DNA from: Roseovarius sp. THAF27 | Lineage (GTDB): Bacteria > Pseudomonadota > Alphaproteobacteria > Rhodobacterales > Rhodobacteraceae | Length of the DNA stretch: 64,000 bases | Assembly (NCBI RefSeq): GCF_009363655.1 | Contig: NZ_CP045393.1 | Coordinates: 1,550,001-1,614,000 of the forward strand | Direction of reading: 5' to 3' | Part shown: in pieces, positions 28,068 to 36,993 of the stretch | Layout of the letters: the number at the start of each line of letters is the position of its first letter | Numbering within the stretch: position 1 is the stretch's first letter | Made by a program: the position numbers and the translations under genes | The notes under the pieces: model-generated | What the model was told of the DNA's origin: nothing | Seen by the model: only the letters and a program-made list of their open reading frames with translations | Databases searched by the model: none

Positions 28068-29612
28068 ATGACCGAATTGCTGACCGCGGCCCAGATGCGG
28101 GCCGTCGAAGAGGCCGCCATGGCGTCCGGCGAGGTGACCGGGCTGGAGCTGATGGAGCGCGCCGGGCGCGGCGTGGTCGAGGCGGTGTTCGAGGAATGGC
28201 CCGACCTGGCCGCGACGTCGCACCGGGCGGTGGTTCTGTGCGGGCCGGGGAATAACGGTGGCGACGGGTTCGTGGTGGCGCGGCTGTTGAAGGACTGCGG
28301 CTGGGATGTTGCGGTGTTTCTCTACGGCGATCCGGTCAAGCTGCCGCCGGATGCGCGAGTGAACTACGAACGGTGGTCGGAGATGGGGGCGGTTGGCGAC
28401 ATGAGCCGTGACCTCGCGCATGGGGCAACACCTGACCTGTTCGTGGATGCCGTGTTCGGAACAGGGCTTTCGCGCCCGGTGGAGGGAAAGCTTGCGCAGG
28501 TCCTGGCGGCGTTCGATGGATTTCGTGCAGTAAGGCATGTTCGAACCGTGGCGGTGGACATGCCGTCGGGCCTATGCGCCGACAGCGGTCGCGCGATGGG
28601 CACCTTTGCGACCGCCGATTTGACGGTAAGTTTTCACGACGCCAAGCTGGGCCATTACCTGTCGCGCGGGCCGCACCAGTCGGGGAAGCTGAGGGTCAAG
28701 GGCATCGGGTTGGAGCCGGGGGCGGGCGCCGAGGGCGTGGTGCGTCTGGTCGAGAGGCCTTGCAGCGGTCATCTGGAGAAGCGCGCGGAACGACACAAAT
28801 ACGGCCACGGTCACGCGTTGGTTCTGTCGGGCGGCGCGGGGCGCACCGGGGCCGCACGATTGGCAGCGCGCGGGGCGCTGCGGATCGGGGCGGGGCTGGT
28901 GACGCTGGGGGTGCCGCCCTCCGCGCAGATGGAAGCGGCCTGCCAGGTGACGTCGATCATGCTGGCCCGGGTCGAGGGCGGCGACGGGCTGGCGGACGTC
29001 CTGCAGGATGTGCGTTTGAGCGCGGTCTGCCTGGGGCCGGGGCTGGGCGTGGAGCGGGCGCGGGAGCTGGTGCCCGTCGCGTTGGGGCGTGGCGGGGTGG
29101 AGCCCCGCCCGATGGTCTTGGATGCGGATGCGCTGACGGCGTTTGCCGAAGCGCCGGACGAGCTGTTCGGGATGCTGCACGCGGCGTGCGTGCTGACGCC
29201 ACATGGGGGCGAGTTTGCGCGGCTTTTTCCCGATATCGCCGAGCGGTTGAACGCGACCCCGGTGAAAGGCCCGGCCTATTCCAAGGTGGACGCGACGCGG
29301 GACGCCGCGGCGCGGGCCGGCTGCGTGGTGCTGTTCAAGGGCGCGGACACCGTGATCGCCGCGCCGGACGGGCGGTGCAGCATCAATTCCGCGCAGTACG
29401 ACCGTGCGGCGCCGTGGCTGGCGACGGCCGGGGCGGGAGACGTGCTGGCCGGCTTCATCGCGGGGCTTCTGGCGCGGGGTGTGGAGCCGATGCAGGCGGC
29501 GGAGGCCGCGGCTTGGTTGCACGTGGACTGCGCGCGCAGTTTCGGCGCCGGCCTGATCGCGGAGGATTTGCCGGAGGAACTGCCCAGGGTGCTGCGGGAC
29601 GGGGTCGGCTGA
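28068..29612 (+). CDS. nnr: Bifunctional NAD(P)HX epimerase/dehydratase
   Basis: A 514-residue two-domain enzyme that repairs hydrated NADH/NADPH. The N-terminal YjeF_N epimerase domain (about 1-210) has G-P-G-N-N-G-G-D-G-F-V-V-A-R and D-A-V-F-G-T-G-L-S-R. The C-terminal ribokinase-like dehydratase domain (about 225-510) has L-S-G-G-A-G-R-T-G-A-A, L-T-P-H-G-G-E-F and the catalytic T-A-G-A-G-D-V-L-A-G. The ATG at 28068 is preceded by GAGG; an earlier ATG at 28026 lies inside the palindrome. Confidence 0.95.
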   Translation: MTELLTAAQMRAVEEAAMASGEVTGLELMERAGRGVVEAVFEEWPDLAATSHRAVVLCGPGNNGGDGFVVARLLKDCGWDVAVFLYGDPVKLPPDARVNYERWSEMGAVGDMSRDLAHGATPDLFVDAVFGTGLSRPVEGKLAQVLAAFDGFRAVRHVRTVAVDMPSGLCADSGRAMGTFATADLTVSFHDAKLGHYLSRGPHQSGKLRVKGIGLEPGAGAEGVVRLVERPCSGHLEKRAERHKYGHGHALVLSGGAGRTGAARLAARGALRIGAGLVTLGVPPSAQMEAACQVTSIMLARVEGGDGLADVLQDVRLSAVCLGPGLGVERARELVPVALGRGGVEPRPMVLDADALTAFAEAPDELFGMLHAACVLTPHGGEFARLFPDIAERLNATPVKGPAYSKVDATRDAAARAGCVVLFKGADTVIAAPDGRCSINSAQYDRAAPWLATAGAGDVLAGFIAGLLARGVEPMQAAEAAAWLHVDCARSFGAGLIAEDLPEELPRVLRDGVG

Positions 29613-29615
29613 GAG

Positions 29616-29636
29616 GTCCCGGGTCAGGCCCGGGAC
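29616..29636 (+). repeat. GTCCCGGG-type short palindrome (R4)
   Basis: GTCCCGGG, loop TCAGG, CCCGGGAC; 3 bp beyond the nnr stop codon, between convergent genes. Confidence 0.9.
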
Positions 29637-29675
29637 ACGTGAGGGACAGGCCTGGGACGGCCGGTGACAGAGGGG

Positions 29676-30173
29676 TTAGGCCGCTTGGGACAGCGCCGGG
29701 ATATCGGCCGTGCTGGCGACTTCGAGCCCGTCGACATAGAGCACGTGTGGCGTGTCGAACTCGAGGGTGAAGAGCGTCATGTCAGCCTCGCCCTCGTCGG
29801 TGATAAATTCGCCGTCGACCAGTCGCGACACCGCGGCCACGGCCCGTTTCGCGCCGAACATCGCCTCGGCCCGCCAGTCGCGGATCAGCAGCAGTTGGCC
29901 CGCGGGCAAGAGCACGTCGCGCACCGGGCGCGTGTGGCCCAGCGAGCCGGCCTGCACGCGGATGGCGCGTGTCCGCAGGGTGGCCGACGCCACGCCCCGC
30001 AGCACCGCCATGCCGGTGTCGCGCGTGATCACGCGGTCGCCGGGCCGAAGATCCTCGATCGCTTTCTCGCCGTCCAATGTCATGACGATGGCACCTGCGG
30101 CAAAGCCGCTGGCCTGCACTCTGGCTCCGGACGGGTTGATCCCGCCTGTGCCCCCGACCGTTTTCGGTTCCAT
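29676..30173 (-). CDS. Hint-domain protein
   Basis: A 165-residue protein made almost entirely of a Hedgehog/intein-type (Hint_2) domain: G-F-A-A-G-A-I-V-M-T-L-D-G-E-K-A-I-E-D-L-R-P-G-D-R-V-I-T-R-D at the start and L-E-F-D-T-P-H-V-L-Y-V-D-G-L near the end. The position usually held by the splice Cys is Ala (A-A-G-A), so self-splicing looks unlikely. Stand-alone copies like this are common in Rhodobacterales and their role is not known. Confidence 0.8.
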   Translation of the reverse strand: MEPKTVGGTGGINPSGARVQASGFAAGAIVMTLDGEKAIEDLRPGDRVITRDTGMAVLRGVASATLRTRAIRVQAGSLGHTRPVRDVLLPAGQLLLIRDWRAEAMFGAKRAVAAVSRLVDGEFITDEGEADMTLFTLEFDTPHVLYVDGLEVASTADIPALSQAA

Positions 30174-30336
30174 GGGCTGTCTCGCTCTGTTTTCTGCCTC
30201 AGATTGTTGGACAGCTTACGTTAACATTTTGCAAATGTCGCGCTTTTTGTTGAGGTTTGGGGACGATTCAGGGCGCGTGTTGCCCGACACTTTCCCCTCG
30301 CATCCCTTCACGGGCTTTGCTAAGACCCGGCTCGAT

Positions 30337-30421
30337 GCGGGTGTGGCGGAATTGGTAGACGCACCAGATTTAGGTTCTGGCGCCGCAAGGCGTGGGGGTT
30401 CAAGTCCCTTCACCCGCACCA
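30337..30421 (+). tRNA. tRNA-Leu (anticodon UAG)
   Basis: An 85-nt class II tRNA. Acceptor arms GCGGGTG and CACCCGC pair. The D-loop region, the anticodon stem CCAGA/TCTGG with loop TTTAGGT (anticodon TAG), a variable arm GGCGCCGCAAGGCGT typical of tRNA-Leu and the T-arm GGGGG-TTCAAGT-CCCTT are visible. The CCA end is encoded (30419-30421). Confidence 0.95.
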
Positions 30422-30563
30422 TTCCCCCATGAAATGAGCGTTACGCACAAGCGCGGCGCGTGTCTTCACCAAGTCTTTCCGAAAATGTGATTGGACGCGT
30501 GATCGGCTCCCGGGGCTTAATCGGCGTGTTCAGGGATCAAGTCATTGCGAGGAGGATCATGGG

Positions 30564-31016
30564 ATGAAGCGATTTTGGGTGAGTGTGGCGCTGGCTTGTT
30601 CGGCCCCGGTCTCGGCAATTGCCGCCGAGGGCGAAAGGGTCGAGGTCAGGGGCGAGATCATCGACACCTGGTGCTATTATTCCGGCGTCATGGGCGGGCC
30701 CGACGCGGTGGTCGGCACGGCGCATCACACCTGCGCGCTGTGGTGCTCGGCCGGGGGCATCCCCGTGGGGCTCCTGGGTGAGGATGGCGACGTCTACATG
30801 GTTCTCAAGATCGAGGGTGACGACGCCTCTGCCAGCGGGGACACCCAGCTGCGGCTGGCGAGCCACGAGGTGACGGCGGACGGCATGCTCTATCGTCGTG
30901 ACGGGCTGAATTACCTGGTGGTGGAGGAGGTGGTGACCGATCACGGCATCACCAACCTGAGCCACGATATCTATGGCCCGGTGCCGGGCTTTGCCATCCC
31001 CGAGCCGGCGGAATGA
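30564..31016 (+). CDS. Periplasmic three-cysteine protein A (unknown function)
   Basis: A 150-residue secreted protein; signal peptide residues 1-20 ending A-I-A-A. The mature part starts with a beta-like strand and the motif I-I-D-T-W-C37-Y-Y-S-G, followed by A-H54-H55-T-C57-A-L-W-C61-S-A-G-G. A second half has strand repeats (Y-M-V-L-K-I-E-G-D). Cys and His at this density in a periplasmic protein beside a SCO homologue suggest metal handling; this is inference. It is first of a three-gene operon and shares its Cys pattern with the next protein. AGGAGG lies 11 bp before the ATG. Confidence 0.7.
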   Translation: MKRFWVSVALACSAPVSAIAAEGERVEVRGEIIDTWCYYSGVMGGPDAVVGTAHHTCALWCSAGGIPVGLLGEDGDVYMVLKIEGDDASASGDTQLRLASHEVTADGMLYRRDGLNYLVVEEVVTDHGITNLSHDIYGPVPGFAIPEPAE

Positions 31017-31027
31017 GGAGTGTGACC

Positions 31028-31597
31028 ATGAAACGGATTGCCATGACAACCGCCGCGCTTTGCCTGGGCCTGCCCGCGGTGGCGCAGGATTTCTCGGACG
31101 GCTCCGAGGCGAAGACCTGGAATCTGGCGGCCGAGACACCGGCGCGGTTCGAGGCGACGGTGGTGGACATGCTGTGCGAATTGACCGGCGATTGCGCCGA
31201 GAATTGCGGCGGGGGCCAGCGGCAGATGGGGCTGGTCAGGGCGGCTGACGGCGTGCTTGTCTATCCCAACAAGAACAATCAGCCCGCCTTTACCGGCGCG
31301 GCGCTGGAACTGGCGCCCTATTGCGGGGCCGAGGTCGAGGTGGACGGGCTGATGATCGAGGACCCGGAGTTGGGGGCCACGAATATCTACCTTGTGCAGA
31401 AGATCCGCGAGGTCGGCGAAAGCGAATGGGTCACCGCCAACAGCTGGACGAAGAAATGGGCCGAGGCCAACCCAGACGCCGAAGGTAAGGGGCCGTGGTT
31501 CCGGCGCGATCCTCGGGTGAACGACATGATCGGGGAAAGCGGCTACCTCGGCCTCGGGCTGGAGGCGGACGAAGCCTTTATCGAGGAGTGGTTCTGA
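31028..31597 (+). CDS. Periplasmic three-cysteine protein B (unknown function)
   Basis: A 189-residue secreted protein; signal peptide residues 1-19 ending A-V-A-Q. The motif V-V-D-M-L-C50-E-L-T-G-D-C56-A-E-N-C60-G-G-G matches protein A in order (D-x-x-C-x-x-x-G ... C-A-x-x-C-x-x-G ... G-L ... D-G), and a fourth Cys is at 99. The C-terminal third is Trp-rich (W-V-T-A-N-S-W-T-K-K-W). GAGGAG lies 8 bp upstream of the ATG. The stop codon overlaps the SCO start by one base. No family is recognised. Confidence 0.7.
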   Translation: MKRIAMTTAALCLGLPAVAQDFSDGSEAKTWNLAAETPARFEATVVDMLCELTGDCAENCGGGQRQMGLVRAADGVLVYPNKNNQPAFTGAALELAPYCGAEVEVDGLMIEDPELGATNIYLVQKIREVGESEWVTANSWTKKWAEANPDAEGKGPWFRRDPRVNDMIGESGYLGLGLEADEAFIEEWF

Positions 31598-32229
31598 TGC
31601 GGGGCAGGCTGGCCGCCGCGGCGTGCCTGCTGGCGGCCGCGGCGCAGGCCCATGACGGCGAGGACCACGGGCAGGGCGAGACGACTTTGCCCGAAGACCG
31701 GCTGGCGGCGGCGCTGAAGGAGGCGCCGGTCGCGCTGCCGTGGGAGGTCGGCGGGCCGTTCGAACTGGTCGACCACACCGGACGGGTGCGGACGCAGGCC
31801 GATCCCGACGGCCGGCATCAGCTCTTGTTTTTCGGCTATGCCAACTGTCCGGGGATTTGCAGCGCGGCGCTGCCGCTCATGGCGGACGCGGTGGCGGAGC
31901 TGGAGGCAGAGGGCGTGAAGATGTCGGCGCTGGTGGTGACGATCGATCCAAAGCTCGACACGGTCGAGACGATGGGGCCGTCGCTGGCCAAGGTCTCGGA
32001 TGACCTTCTGGGCCTGACCGGCACGCCAGAGGCGCTGGACGTGGCCTATGACGCATTTCAGGTGGAGTTCGAGCACCTGTTCGACGATCCCGAGCACGGG
32101 CCGATCTATAGCCATGGCAGTTTCATATACCTGCTGGACCCGGCGGGCGAGGTGCTGACGCAACTGCCGCCCGTCCTGCCGCCCGAGCAGGTGAGTGCGA
32201 TCGTGCGGAAATACGTGGTGGGGGGCTAG
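31597..32229 (+). CDS. SCO1/SenC family copper-binding thioredoxin-like protein
   Basis: A 210-residue secreted SCO homologue; signal peptide to about residue 18, then a His-rich stretch (A-H-D-G-E-D-H). The copper site is complete: C84-P-G-I-C88 in the F-G-Y-A-N-C-P-G-I-C loop, and H173 in Y-S-H-G-S-F-I-Y-L-L-D. V-T-I-D-P-K-L-D-T is the usual SCO helix start. SCO proteins deliver copper or reduce cysteines for Cu-A site assembly in cytochrome oxidase. ATG overlaps the previous TGA, so the three genes are coupled. Confidence 0.9.
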   Translation: MRGRLAAAACLLAAAAQAHDGEDHGQGETTLPEDRLAAALKEAPVALPWEVGGPFELVDHTGRVRTQADPDGRHQLLFFGYANCPGICSAALPLMADAVAELEAEGVKMSALVVTIDPKLDTVETMGPSLAKVSDDLLGLTGTPEALDVAYDAFQVEFEHLFDDPEHGPIYSHGSFIYLLDPAGEVLTQLPPVLPPEQVSAIVRKYVVGG

Positions 32230-32232
32230 GAG

Positions 32233-32253
32233 GTCCCGGATCAGGTCCGGGAC
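32233..32253 (+). repeat. GTCCCGGG-type short palindrome (R5)
   Basis: GTCCCGGA, loop TCAGG, TCCGGGAC. The last stem pair is A-T instead of G-C, a compensated change. It lies 4 bp beyond the SCO stop. Confidence 0.9.
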
Positions 32254-32277
32254 GTGTTGGTGCTACGTGGCTGGGAG

Positions 32278-32298
32278 GTCCCGGATCAAGTCCGGGAC
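32278..32298 (+). repeat. GTCCCGGG-type short palindrome (R6)
   Basis: GTCCCGGA, loop TCAAG, TCCGGGAC. A direct repeat of R5, 45 bp downstream. Confidence 0.9.
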
Positions 32299-32377
32299 GG
32301 AGTCTTGGCGCGGATGCGCCAAGACTCCGCTTGCACGCCCCAGCCACCATCAATAGATAGCCGGAGTGATTTTGACC

Positions 32378-32403
32378 GCCGCGGACGCCTCCGCGGCCTT
32401 TTT
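32378..32403 (+). terminator. Terminator-like hairpin in front of tig
   Basis: GCCGCGGA, loop CGCC, TCCGCGGC, then CTTTTT. Perfect 8-base arms and a U-tract, ending 17 bp before the tig ATG. It may end the SCO operon or act as an attenuator in the tig leader. Confidence 0.75.
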
Positions 32404-32420
32404 GCAATGGAAGGACGAAC

Positions 32421-33749
32421 ATGCAGGTCACAGAGACGCTCAATGAAGGGCTGAAACGCGGCTACACGATGAAATTGTCGGCCAAGGAGCTGGACGACAA
32501 GGTCATGGACAAGCTGAAAGAAGCGCAACCCGATGTCGAGATGAAAGGGTTCCGCAAGGGCAAGGTGCCGCTGCCGCTGCTGAAAAAGCAGTTCGGTGAG
32601 CGTGTCATGGGCGAGGCCATGCAGGAAGCCGTCGACGGCGCCATGAGCCAGCACTTCGAGGACAAGGGCGAGCGCCCCGCGGCCGAGCCGGCCGTCAAGA
32701 TGGTCAACGAGGACTGGAAGCCGGGTGACGATGTCGAGGTCGAGATGACCTACGAGGCGCTGCCGGACATCCCCGAGGTGGACCTGTCCAAGGTGAAGGC
32801 CGAGAAGCTGGTCGTGAAGGCCGGTGATGCCGAGGTCGACGAGGCGCTGCAGAACCTGGCGTCCAGCGCGCAGGACTTCAAGGACCGCAAGAAAGGCACC
32901 AAGGCCAAGGATGGCGACCAGGTCACGATCGATTTCGTGGGCCGTGTCGACGGCGAGGCGTTCGAAGGTGGCAGCGCGGAGGATTATCCGCTGACGCTCG
33001 GCTCCAACAGCTTCATCCCCGGCTTCGAGGAACAGCTGGTCGGCGTGAAGGTCGACGAGGAGAAGGTGGTCAAGGTCAGCTTCCCTGACGAATACCAGGC
33101 GCCGCACCTGGCGGGCAAGGATGCCGAGTTCACCTGCACCGTGAAGGCGGTGAAGGAGCCGGTGGCCGCCGAGATCGACGACGCGCTGGCCGAGAAGTTC
33201 GGGGCAGAGAGCCTGGATGCGCTTAAAGAGCAGATCGCCGAGCGGCTGGAAGCCGAGTATGCCGGTGCCGCCCGCGCGGTGATGAAGCGTGGCATCCTCG
33301 ATCAGCTGGACGGGCTGGTCAGTTTCGAGCTGCCGCCGAGCATGGTGGAAGCCGAGGCGAACCAGATCGCGCACCAGCTGTGGCACGAGGAAAACCCCGA
33401 CGTCGAAGGCCACGATCACCCCGAGATCGAGCCGACGGACGAGCACAAGACACTGGCCGAGCGCCGCGTGCGTTTGGGCCTGTTGCTGGCCGACCTGGGC
33501 CAGAAGGCCGAGGTGCAGGTTACCGACCAGGAAATGACGCAGGCCGTCATGGAGCAGGCGCGGCAATACCCCGGGCAGGAGCGCGAATTCTTCGAGTTCG
33601 TGCAGAAGAACCCGCAGATGCGCCAGCAGCTGCGTGCGCCGATCTTCGAGGACAAGGTCATCGACCACATCGCCAGCGAGGCCGAGATCACCGAGAAAGA
33701 GGTGTCCAAGGACGAGCTGGAGAAAGAGGTCGAGAAGCTGGAAGACTGA
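32421..33749 (+). CDS. tig: Trigger factor
   Basis: A 442-residue ribosome-associated chaperone and peptidyl-prolyl isomerase. The N-terminal ribosome-binding domain has G-F-R-K-G-K-V-P, the family signature (about residues 43-50). The FKBP-type middle domain has [14 protein letters not shown] and [11 protein letters not shown]. The C-terminal helical arms fill residues 245-440 and end in a highly charged Lys/Glu tail. GGAAGGA lies 6 bp before the ATG. Confidence 0.97.
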   Translation: MQVTETLNEGLKRGYTMKLSAKELDDKVMDKLKEAQPDVEMKGFRKGKVPLPLLKKQFGERVMGEAMQEAVDGAMSQHFEDKGERPAAEPAVKMVNEDWKPGDDVEVEMTYEALPDIPEVDLSKVKAEKLVVKAGDAEVDEALQNLASSAQDFKDRKKGTKAKDGDQVTIDFVGRVDGEAFEGGSAEDYPLTLGSNSFIPGFEEQLVGVKVDEEKVVKVSFPDEYQAPHLAGKDAEFTCTVKAVKEPVAAEIDDALAEKFGAESLDALKEQIAERLEAEYAGAARAVMKRGILDQLDGLVSFELPPSMVEAEANQIAHQLWHEENPDVEGHDHPEIEPTDEHKTLAERRVRLGLLLADLGQKAEVQVTDQEMTQAVMEQARQYPGQEREFFEFVQKNPQMRQQLRAPIFEDKVIDHIASEAEITEKEVSKDELEKEVEKLED

Positions 33750-33773
33750 CGTCTGCCGGTTTGAGGGATAGGG

Positions 33774-33804
33774 AAGGGCCGTCCGGTGGGGCGGCCCTTT
33801 TTTT
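33774..33804 (+). terminator. Intrinsic terminator of tig
   Basis: AAGGGCCG, a 10-nt loop, CGGCCCTT and a run of seven T. Confidence 0.9.
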
Positions 33805-33994
33805 CTGGGGCAGGCGATGGGTCTGATAGCGATGGCCGCTTCGAGCCCATATTGACTGTTGCTGTAGGCTGCGCGACGGTCTGCTGTAACCGACCTACGC
33901 CATAGCGTGCTAGTCTATTCCAATGAGCGGGTACGCATGTTTCTAGTCTCGTCAGAATAGGGTAACGGAAAGTTTCTTGAATTAAGGAGTTCAG

Positions 33995-36496
33995 ATGTCC
34001 CTATTTGATCTACCCGGAAATCCCATGATTGTAAGCGTGACCGGTACGCTTTATGCCCAAGCCGCTTCGCCGTCGACTGGGATCGACAACAGGGTGCACG
34101 GAAACACGATGCACTTCTCGCCAGACGGGAAAATTCTCTATTTCACGACGTCCTGGACCGAGGTTTTCGGCGGTGAGGCGGACCGCATGACCGTTGCTGC
34201 AATCAATCTTGACACGGGAAAAAGCCGTGACGTGACACCGGGAATTGACTTGGGATCGCTGCGTAATGAGTTTTATGCGCAATTCTACATCGTAGGCGAT
34301 CGCTCCATTGACGATTTCCAAATTAATGATGAGGGACAGGTGGTTGCGGTTGCCGGTGGCTCAATCATCACAGAAAGCTATGGTTACCCGATCCCAGTCC
34401 ACATCGACGATGGCATTTATGTGCCCGGCGCTTCTGGCTGGCTGAATATCAGCGGCGGACCCTTGCAAGGCGAAGCGTCATATGGGCCGAGCGATGATTC
34501 CGTGCTCGTGTCGCATAACAGAGTTTCAGACAGCGTTTACTTTGTGCGCGATCTGGACGGCTCTGATGCGACACAAGACCAGTATCCCAATGGTCCGTTT
34601 CTGTGGACATCTGCCAACGGGGCGCAACCAGTCCCCTTACCCGGCGGGTACGAGCGATTATTGCATGTGTCAGATGACGCCCGGTATCTTTTTGTTGCAC
34701 CGGAGTCCGAGGCAACCAGTCAGAACGTTATCCGCTATGATACCGCGACACAGCAAAGCGAAACCCTGGCAAGAGATGCCGGATGGTCGGGTGCCGGCAG
34801 TGTTTCCGAGCAAGGCGTGAACGACGTCATTGCAAGCAGCGACAACAATTTGTTTGTTCTGTTCACAAGTTCTGGAAGAGCCACAGAAGAAGTCCTGTCT
34901 ACCATTGATTCTGCCGACGGCTCCAGTCAGTTGTATTTGCGTGACATGCAAACGGATGATGTGACGTGGGTGAGCGACGCAGAATACGTTGGGTCGTCAG
35001 GCGGTTTTTACGACGCGTTCACAGGCGGCATATCACAGGATGGGCGCTTCGTCATTTACCAAGATTTGGAAGGGCATGTTGTCCTGCGGGATATGTATTC
35101 CGGTACGCGTCATATCGTTTCGTCGGATGAAAATGGCCTTCTCATACCTGGTGCGAGTTCAGCCACGCTTTCAGCTGACGGGCGTTTTGTCGCTTGGCAA
35201 TCCTCAAAGTCTTTTGTGCCGAATGACCGTGTCGTCAGTGGCCCAGATCCAGATATTTCCGGCATAAACAACCTTTTTAGCGAAACCCTTTTTCTAACCG
35301 ATCTCAAGGCCAGGGGTGTTTGGGATCAGATCCGGTTGACCGCAGATGCAGAGAACAACATCGTCGGCAGCCGGTACGACGATGTGCTCGTCGGCAATGC
35401 GGCTGGGAATGTTCTGGAAGGTTCTTGGGGGGACGACACTCTGCTGGGCGATGGCTATTCGACCGGCGATAACCCTGATGAAGCCGCCCAGATCGCACGG
35501 CTGTACCTCGCTGCTCTGGACCGTATGCCCGACGCGACGGACCGCGCCAACTGGGGGGAAAAGATGCTGACCGGGCGAGATAGCATCAAAGATATGGCTG
35601 TTGCGATCGTCAACAGCCCCGATTTCACAAACACCTACGGCGCTCTCAACAATGATGCCTTTGTGGATTTGCTCTACCGCAACGTGCTCGAGCGTGAAGC
35701 TGATCAGGCCGGTTCAGCTCATTGGGTTGGGCAACTGGATGCGGGCGCCAGTCGAGCGAAAGTTGTCCTTGGTTTCAGTGAATCGATAGAGTTCAAAACC
35801 AACACAAAGGCCGCAACGACCACATTTTTAGCAGAGACCGATCCGCAACTTTTGTTCGATGATGTCTTCCGGCTATATCACGCCACTTTGGGTCGTGATC
35901 CAGACGTAGCGGGCTTGAAGGATTGGACATTCCGTTTGGCAGGCGACACCGACTATACTGATATTGTTGCTGGCTTTGTCAACAGTCCAGAGTTCCTGGC
36001 CAAGTATGGAGGGACCAGTGACAACGATTTCGTCAATCTGCTTTATCTGAACGTATTGGGCCGCCCTGCGGATCCCGACGGGGCGGCTGATTGGCTAGGC
36101 AGGCTGGCAGAAGGCCAAAGCAGAGCTGATATTGTTGAAGGGTTTGCGCAAAGCCAGGAATTCACGGCTAGTAGCGTACCCGGCCTTCTGGCGTGGTTGC
36201 AGGAGATTGGCCCGGACGATGTGCTTGTTTCTGGCCAAGGGGCCGATATCATGACTGGCGGCCTTCTTAGCGATGTCTTTGTTTTTGATCTTAATTCGGA
36301 CACCGGAAACCGAGTACTGGATTTTGAGGAGTGGGATATTCTCAGGTTGGAGGGTTTCGGCTATGCATCAAACACCGAGGCGCTTGCGCATATGACACAA
36401 ACTGGAGCGGATGTGATATTTTCCGAGCAGGGTGTAAGCTTTGTGATTGAAGAATTCACAGTCGCACAGTTAACGGATGTCGTGTTGGAGATATAA
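33995..36496 (+). CDS. Secreted RTX-type protein with DUF4214 domains (low GC)
   Basis: An 833-residue protein without an N-terminal signal peptide. Residues 1-450 look like a beta-propeller (repeats such as F-S-P-D-G-K-I-L-Y-F and L-S-A-D-G-R-F-V-A-W). One or two RTX-like nonapeptides follow (G-S-R-Y-D-D-V-L-V-G-N, G-D-D-T-L-L-G-D). Then come DUF4214 units with the Y-x-x-x-L-x-R-x-x-D-x-x-G-x-x-x-W pattern (about 495-720). A C-terminal block (G-Q-G-A-D-I-M-T-G-G-L-L-S-D-V-F-V-F) resembles type I secretion signals of haemolysin-like proteins. The DNA is clearly poorer in G+C than its neighbours. TAAGGAG lies 5 bp before the ATG. Recent transfer is likely. Confidence 0.85.
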   Translation: MSLFDLPGNPMIVSVTGTLYAQAASPSTGIDNRVHGNTMHFSPDGKILYFTTSWTEVFGGEADRMTVAAINLDTGKSRDVTPGIDLGSLRNEFYAQFYIVGDRSIDDFQINDEGQVVAVAGGSIITESYGYPIPVHIDDGIYVPGASGWLNISGGPLQGEASYGPSDDSVLVSHNRVSDSVYFVRDLDGSDATQDQYPNGPFLWTSANGAQPVPLPGGYERLLHVSDDARYLFVAPESEATSQNVIRYDTATQQSETLARDAGWSGAGSVSEQGVNDVIASSDNNLFVLFTSSGRATEEVLSTIDSADGSSQLYLRDMQTDDVTWVSDAEYVGSSGGFYDAFTGGISQDGRFVIYQDLEGHVVLRDMYSGTRHIVSSDENGLLIPGASSATLSADGRFVAWQSSKSFVPNDRVVSGPDPDISGINNLFSETLFLTDLKARGVWDQIRLTADAENNIVGSRYDDVLVGNAAGNVLEGSWGDDTLLGDGYSTGDNPDEAAQIARLYLAALDRMPDATDRANWGEKMLTGRDSIKDMAVAIVNSPDFTNTYGALNNDAFVDLLYRNVLEREADQAGSAHWVGQLDAGASRAKVVLGFSESIEFKTNTKAATTTFLAETDPQLLFDDVFRLYHATLGRDPDVAGLKDWTFRLAGDTDYTDIVAGFVNSPEFLAKYGGTSDNDFVNLLYLNVLGRPADPDGAADWLGRLAEGQSRADIVEGFAQSQEFTASSVPGLLAWLQEIGPDDVLVSGQGADIMTGGLLSDVFVFDLNSDTGNRVLDFEEWDILRLEGFGYASNTEALAHMTQTGADVIFSEQGVSFVIEEFTVAQLTDVVLEI

Positions 36497-36598
36497 AACA
36501 ACGAATCCTACACGCCCCCCAGCACTGCAATGCCGACATTGGAAAAGCTGCGGCGAATGGCAGTTCCGTCCGCACTGCCGACCTTGCAAACGAAGCAC

Positions 36599-36857
36599 CC
36601 GTGCGGAATCAAGGTGCAGCTTGCTGCACCGCCGCGCATCGCGCCAGAGGCGTGTCACTTTATATGCGCGCCTTTGGCGCGACGGGCCGCCCCACCGGCC
36701 CGGCGATTTGGTGAGGCCGGGTGCGCCGCTCGGAGGTTTTGCGCACTTGGCGGGAATGAAGTGCTGTAGAACCGTCGTTGAATCGCCGTGCCGCGGCCCG
36801 TCGCGCCGGAGGCGCGCATATTAAATCACGCGCCAATGGCGCGATGCGCGGCGACAA
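36599..36857 (+). repeat. Foldback element copy 1
   Basis: It begins with the hairpin GGTGCAGC-TT-GCTGCACC (36613-36630). Bases 36630-36645 are perfectly complementary to 36838-36853, and the pairing continues inward: 36662-36689 against 36794-36821 with only the central bases unpaired. The whole 224-bp block can fold into one long hairpin. It contains a 24-bp block (36701-36724) identical to 60038-60061 in copy 2. Confidence 0.88.
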
Positions 36858-36893
36858 CGAACCACCGTCAACTTCTTCCCTCACTGCCGACCC

Positions 36894-36914
36894 GTCCCGG
36901 ACCTGATCCGGGAT
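36894..36914 (-). repeat. GTCCCGGG-type short palindrome (R7)
   Basis: GTCCCGGA, loop CCTGA, TCCGGGAT; minus orientation of the loop. Confidence 0.85.
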
Positions 36915-36963
36915 GATGCCCCGCTTTCGCCTCAGGGGCCGCGCAGAACCCGACCGTCGACGC

Positions 36964-36993
36964 AAAAGGCCGCCCACGCTAAGCGGGCGGCCC
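36964..36993 (-). terminator. Intrinsic terminator of the rpsF-rpsR-rplI operon
   Basis: On the minus strand GGCCGCCC, a 9-nt loop, GGGCGGCC, then TTTT. It starts 24 bp beyond the rplI stop. Confidence 0.85.

Noticed and set aside
29676..30173. Self-splicing intein or Hedgehog-like autoprocessing at the Hint protein
   Set aside because: The splice-site Cys/Ser position is Ala and there are no exteins; only the fold is supported.
36613..36630. CRISPR-like repeat arrays in the repeat-rich gaps
   Set aside because: The repeated units are not evenly spaced, have no unique spacers of constant size, and no cas genes are present.
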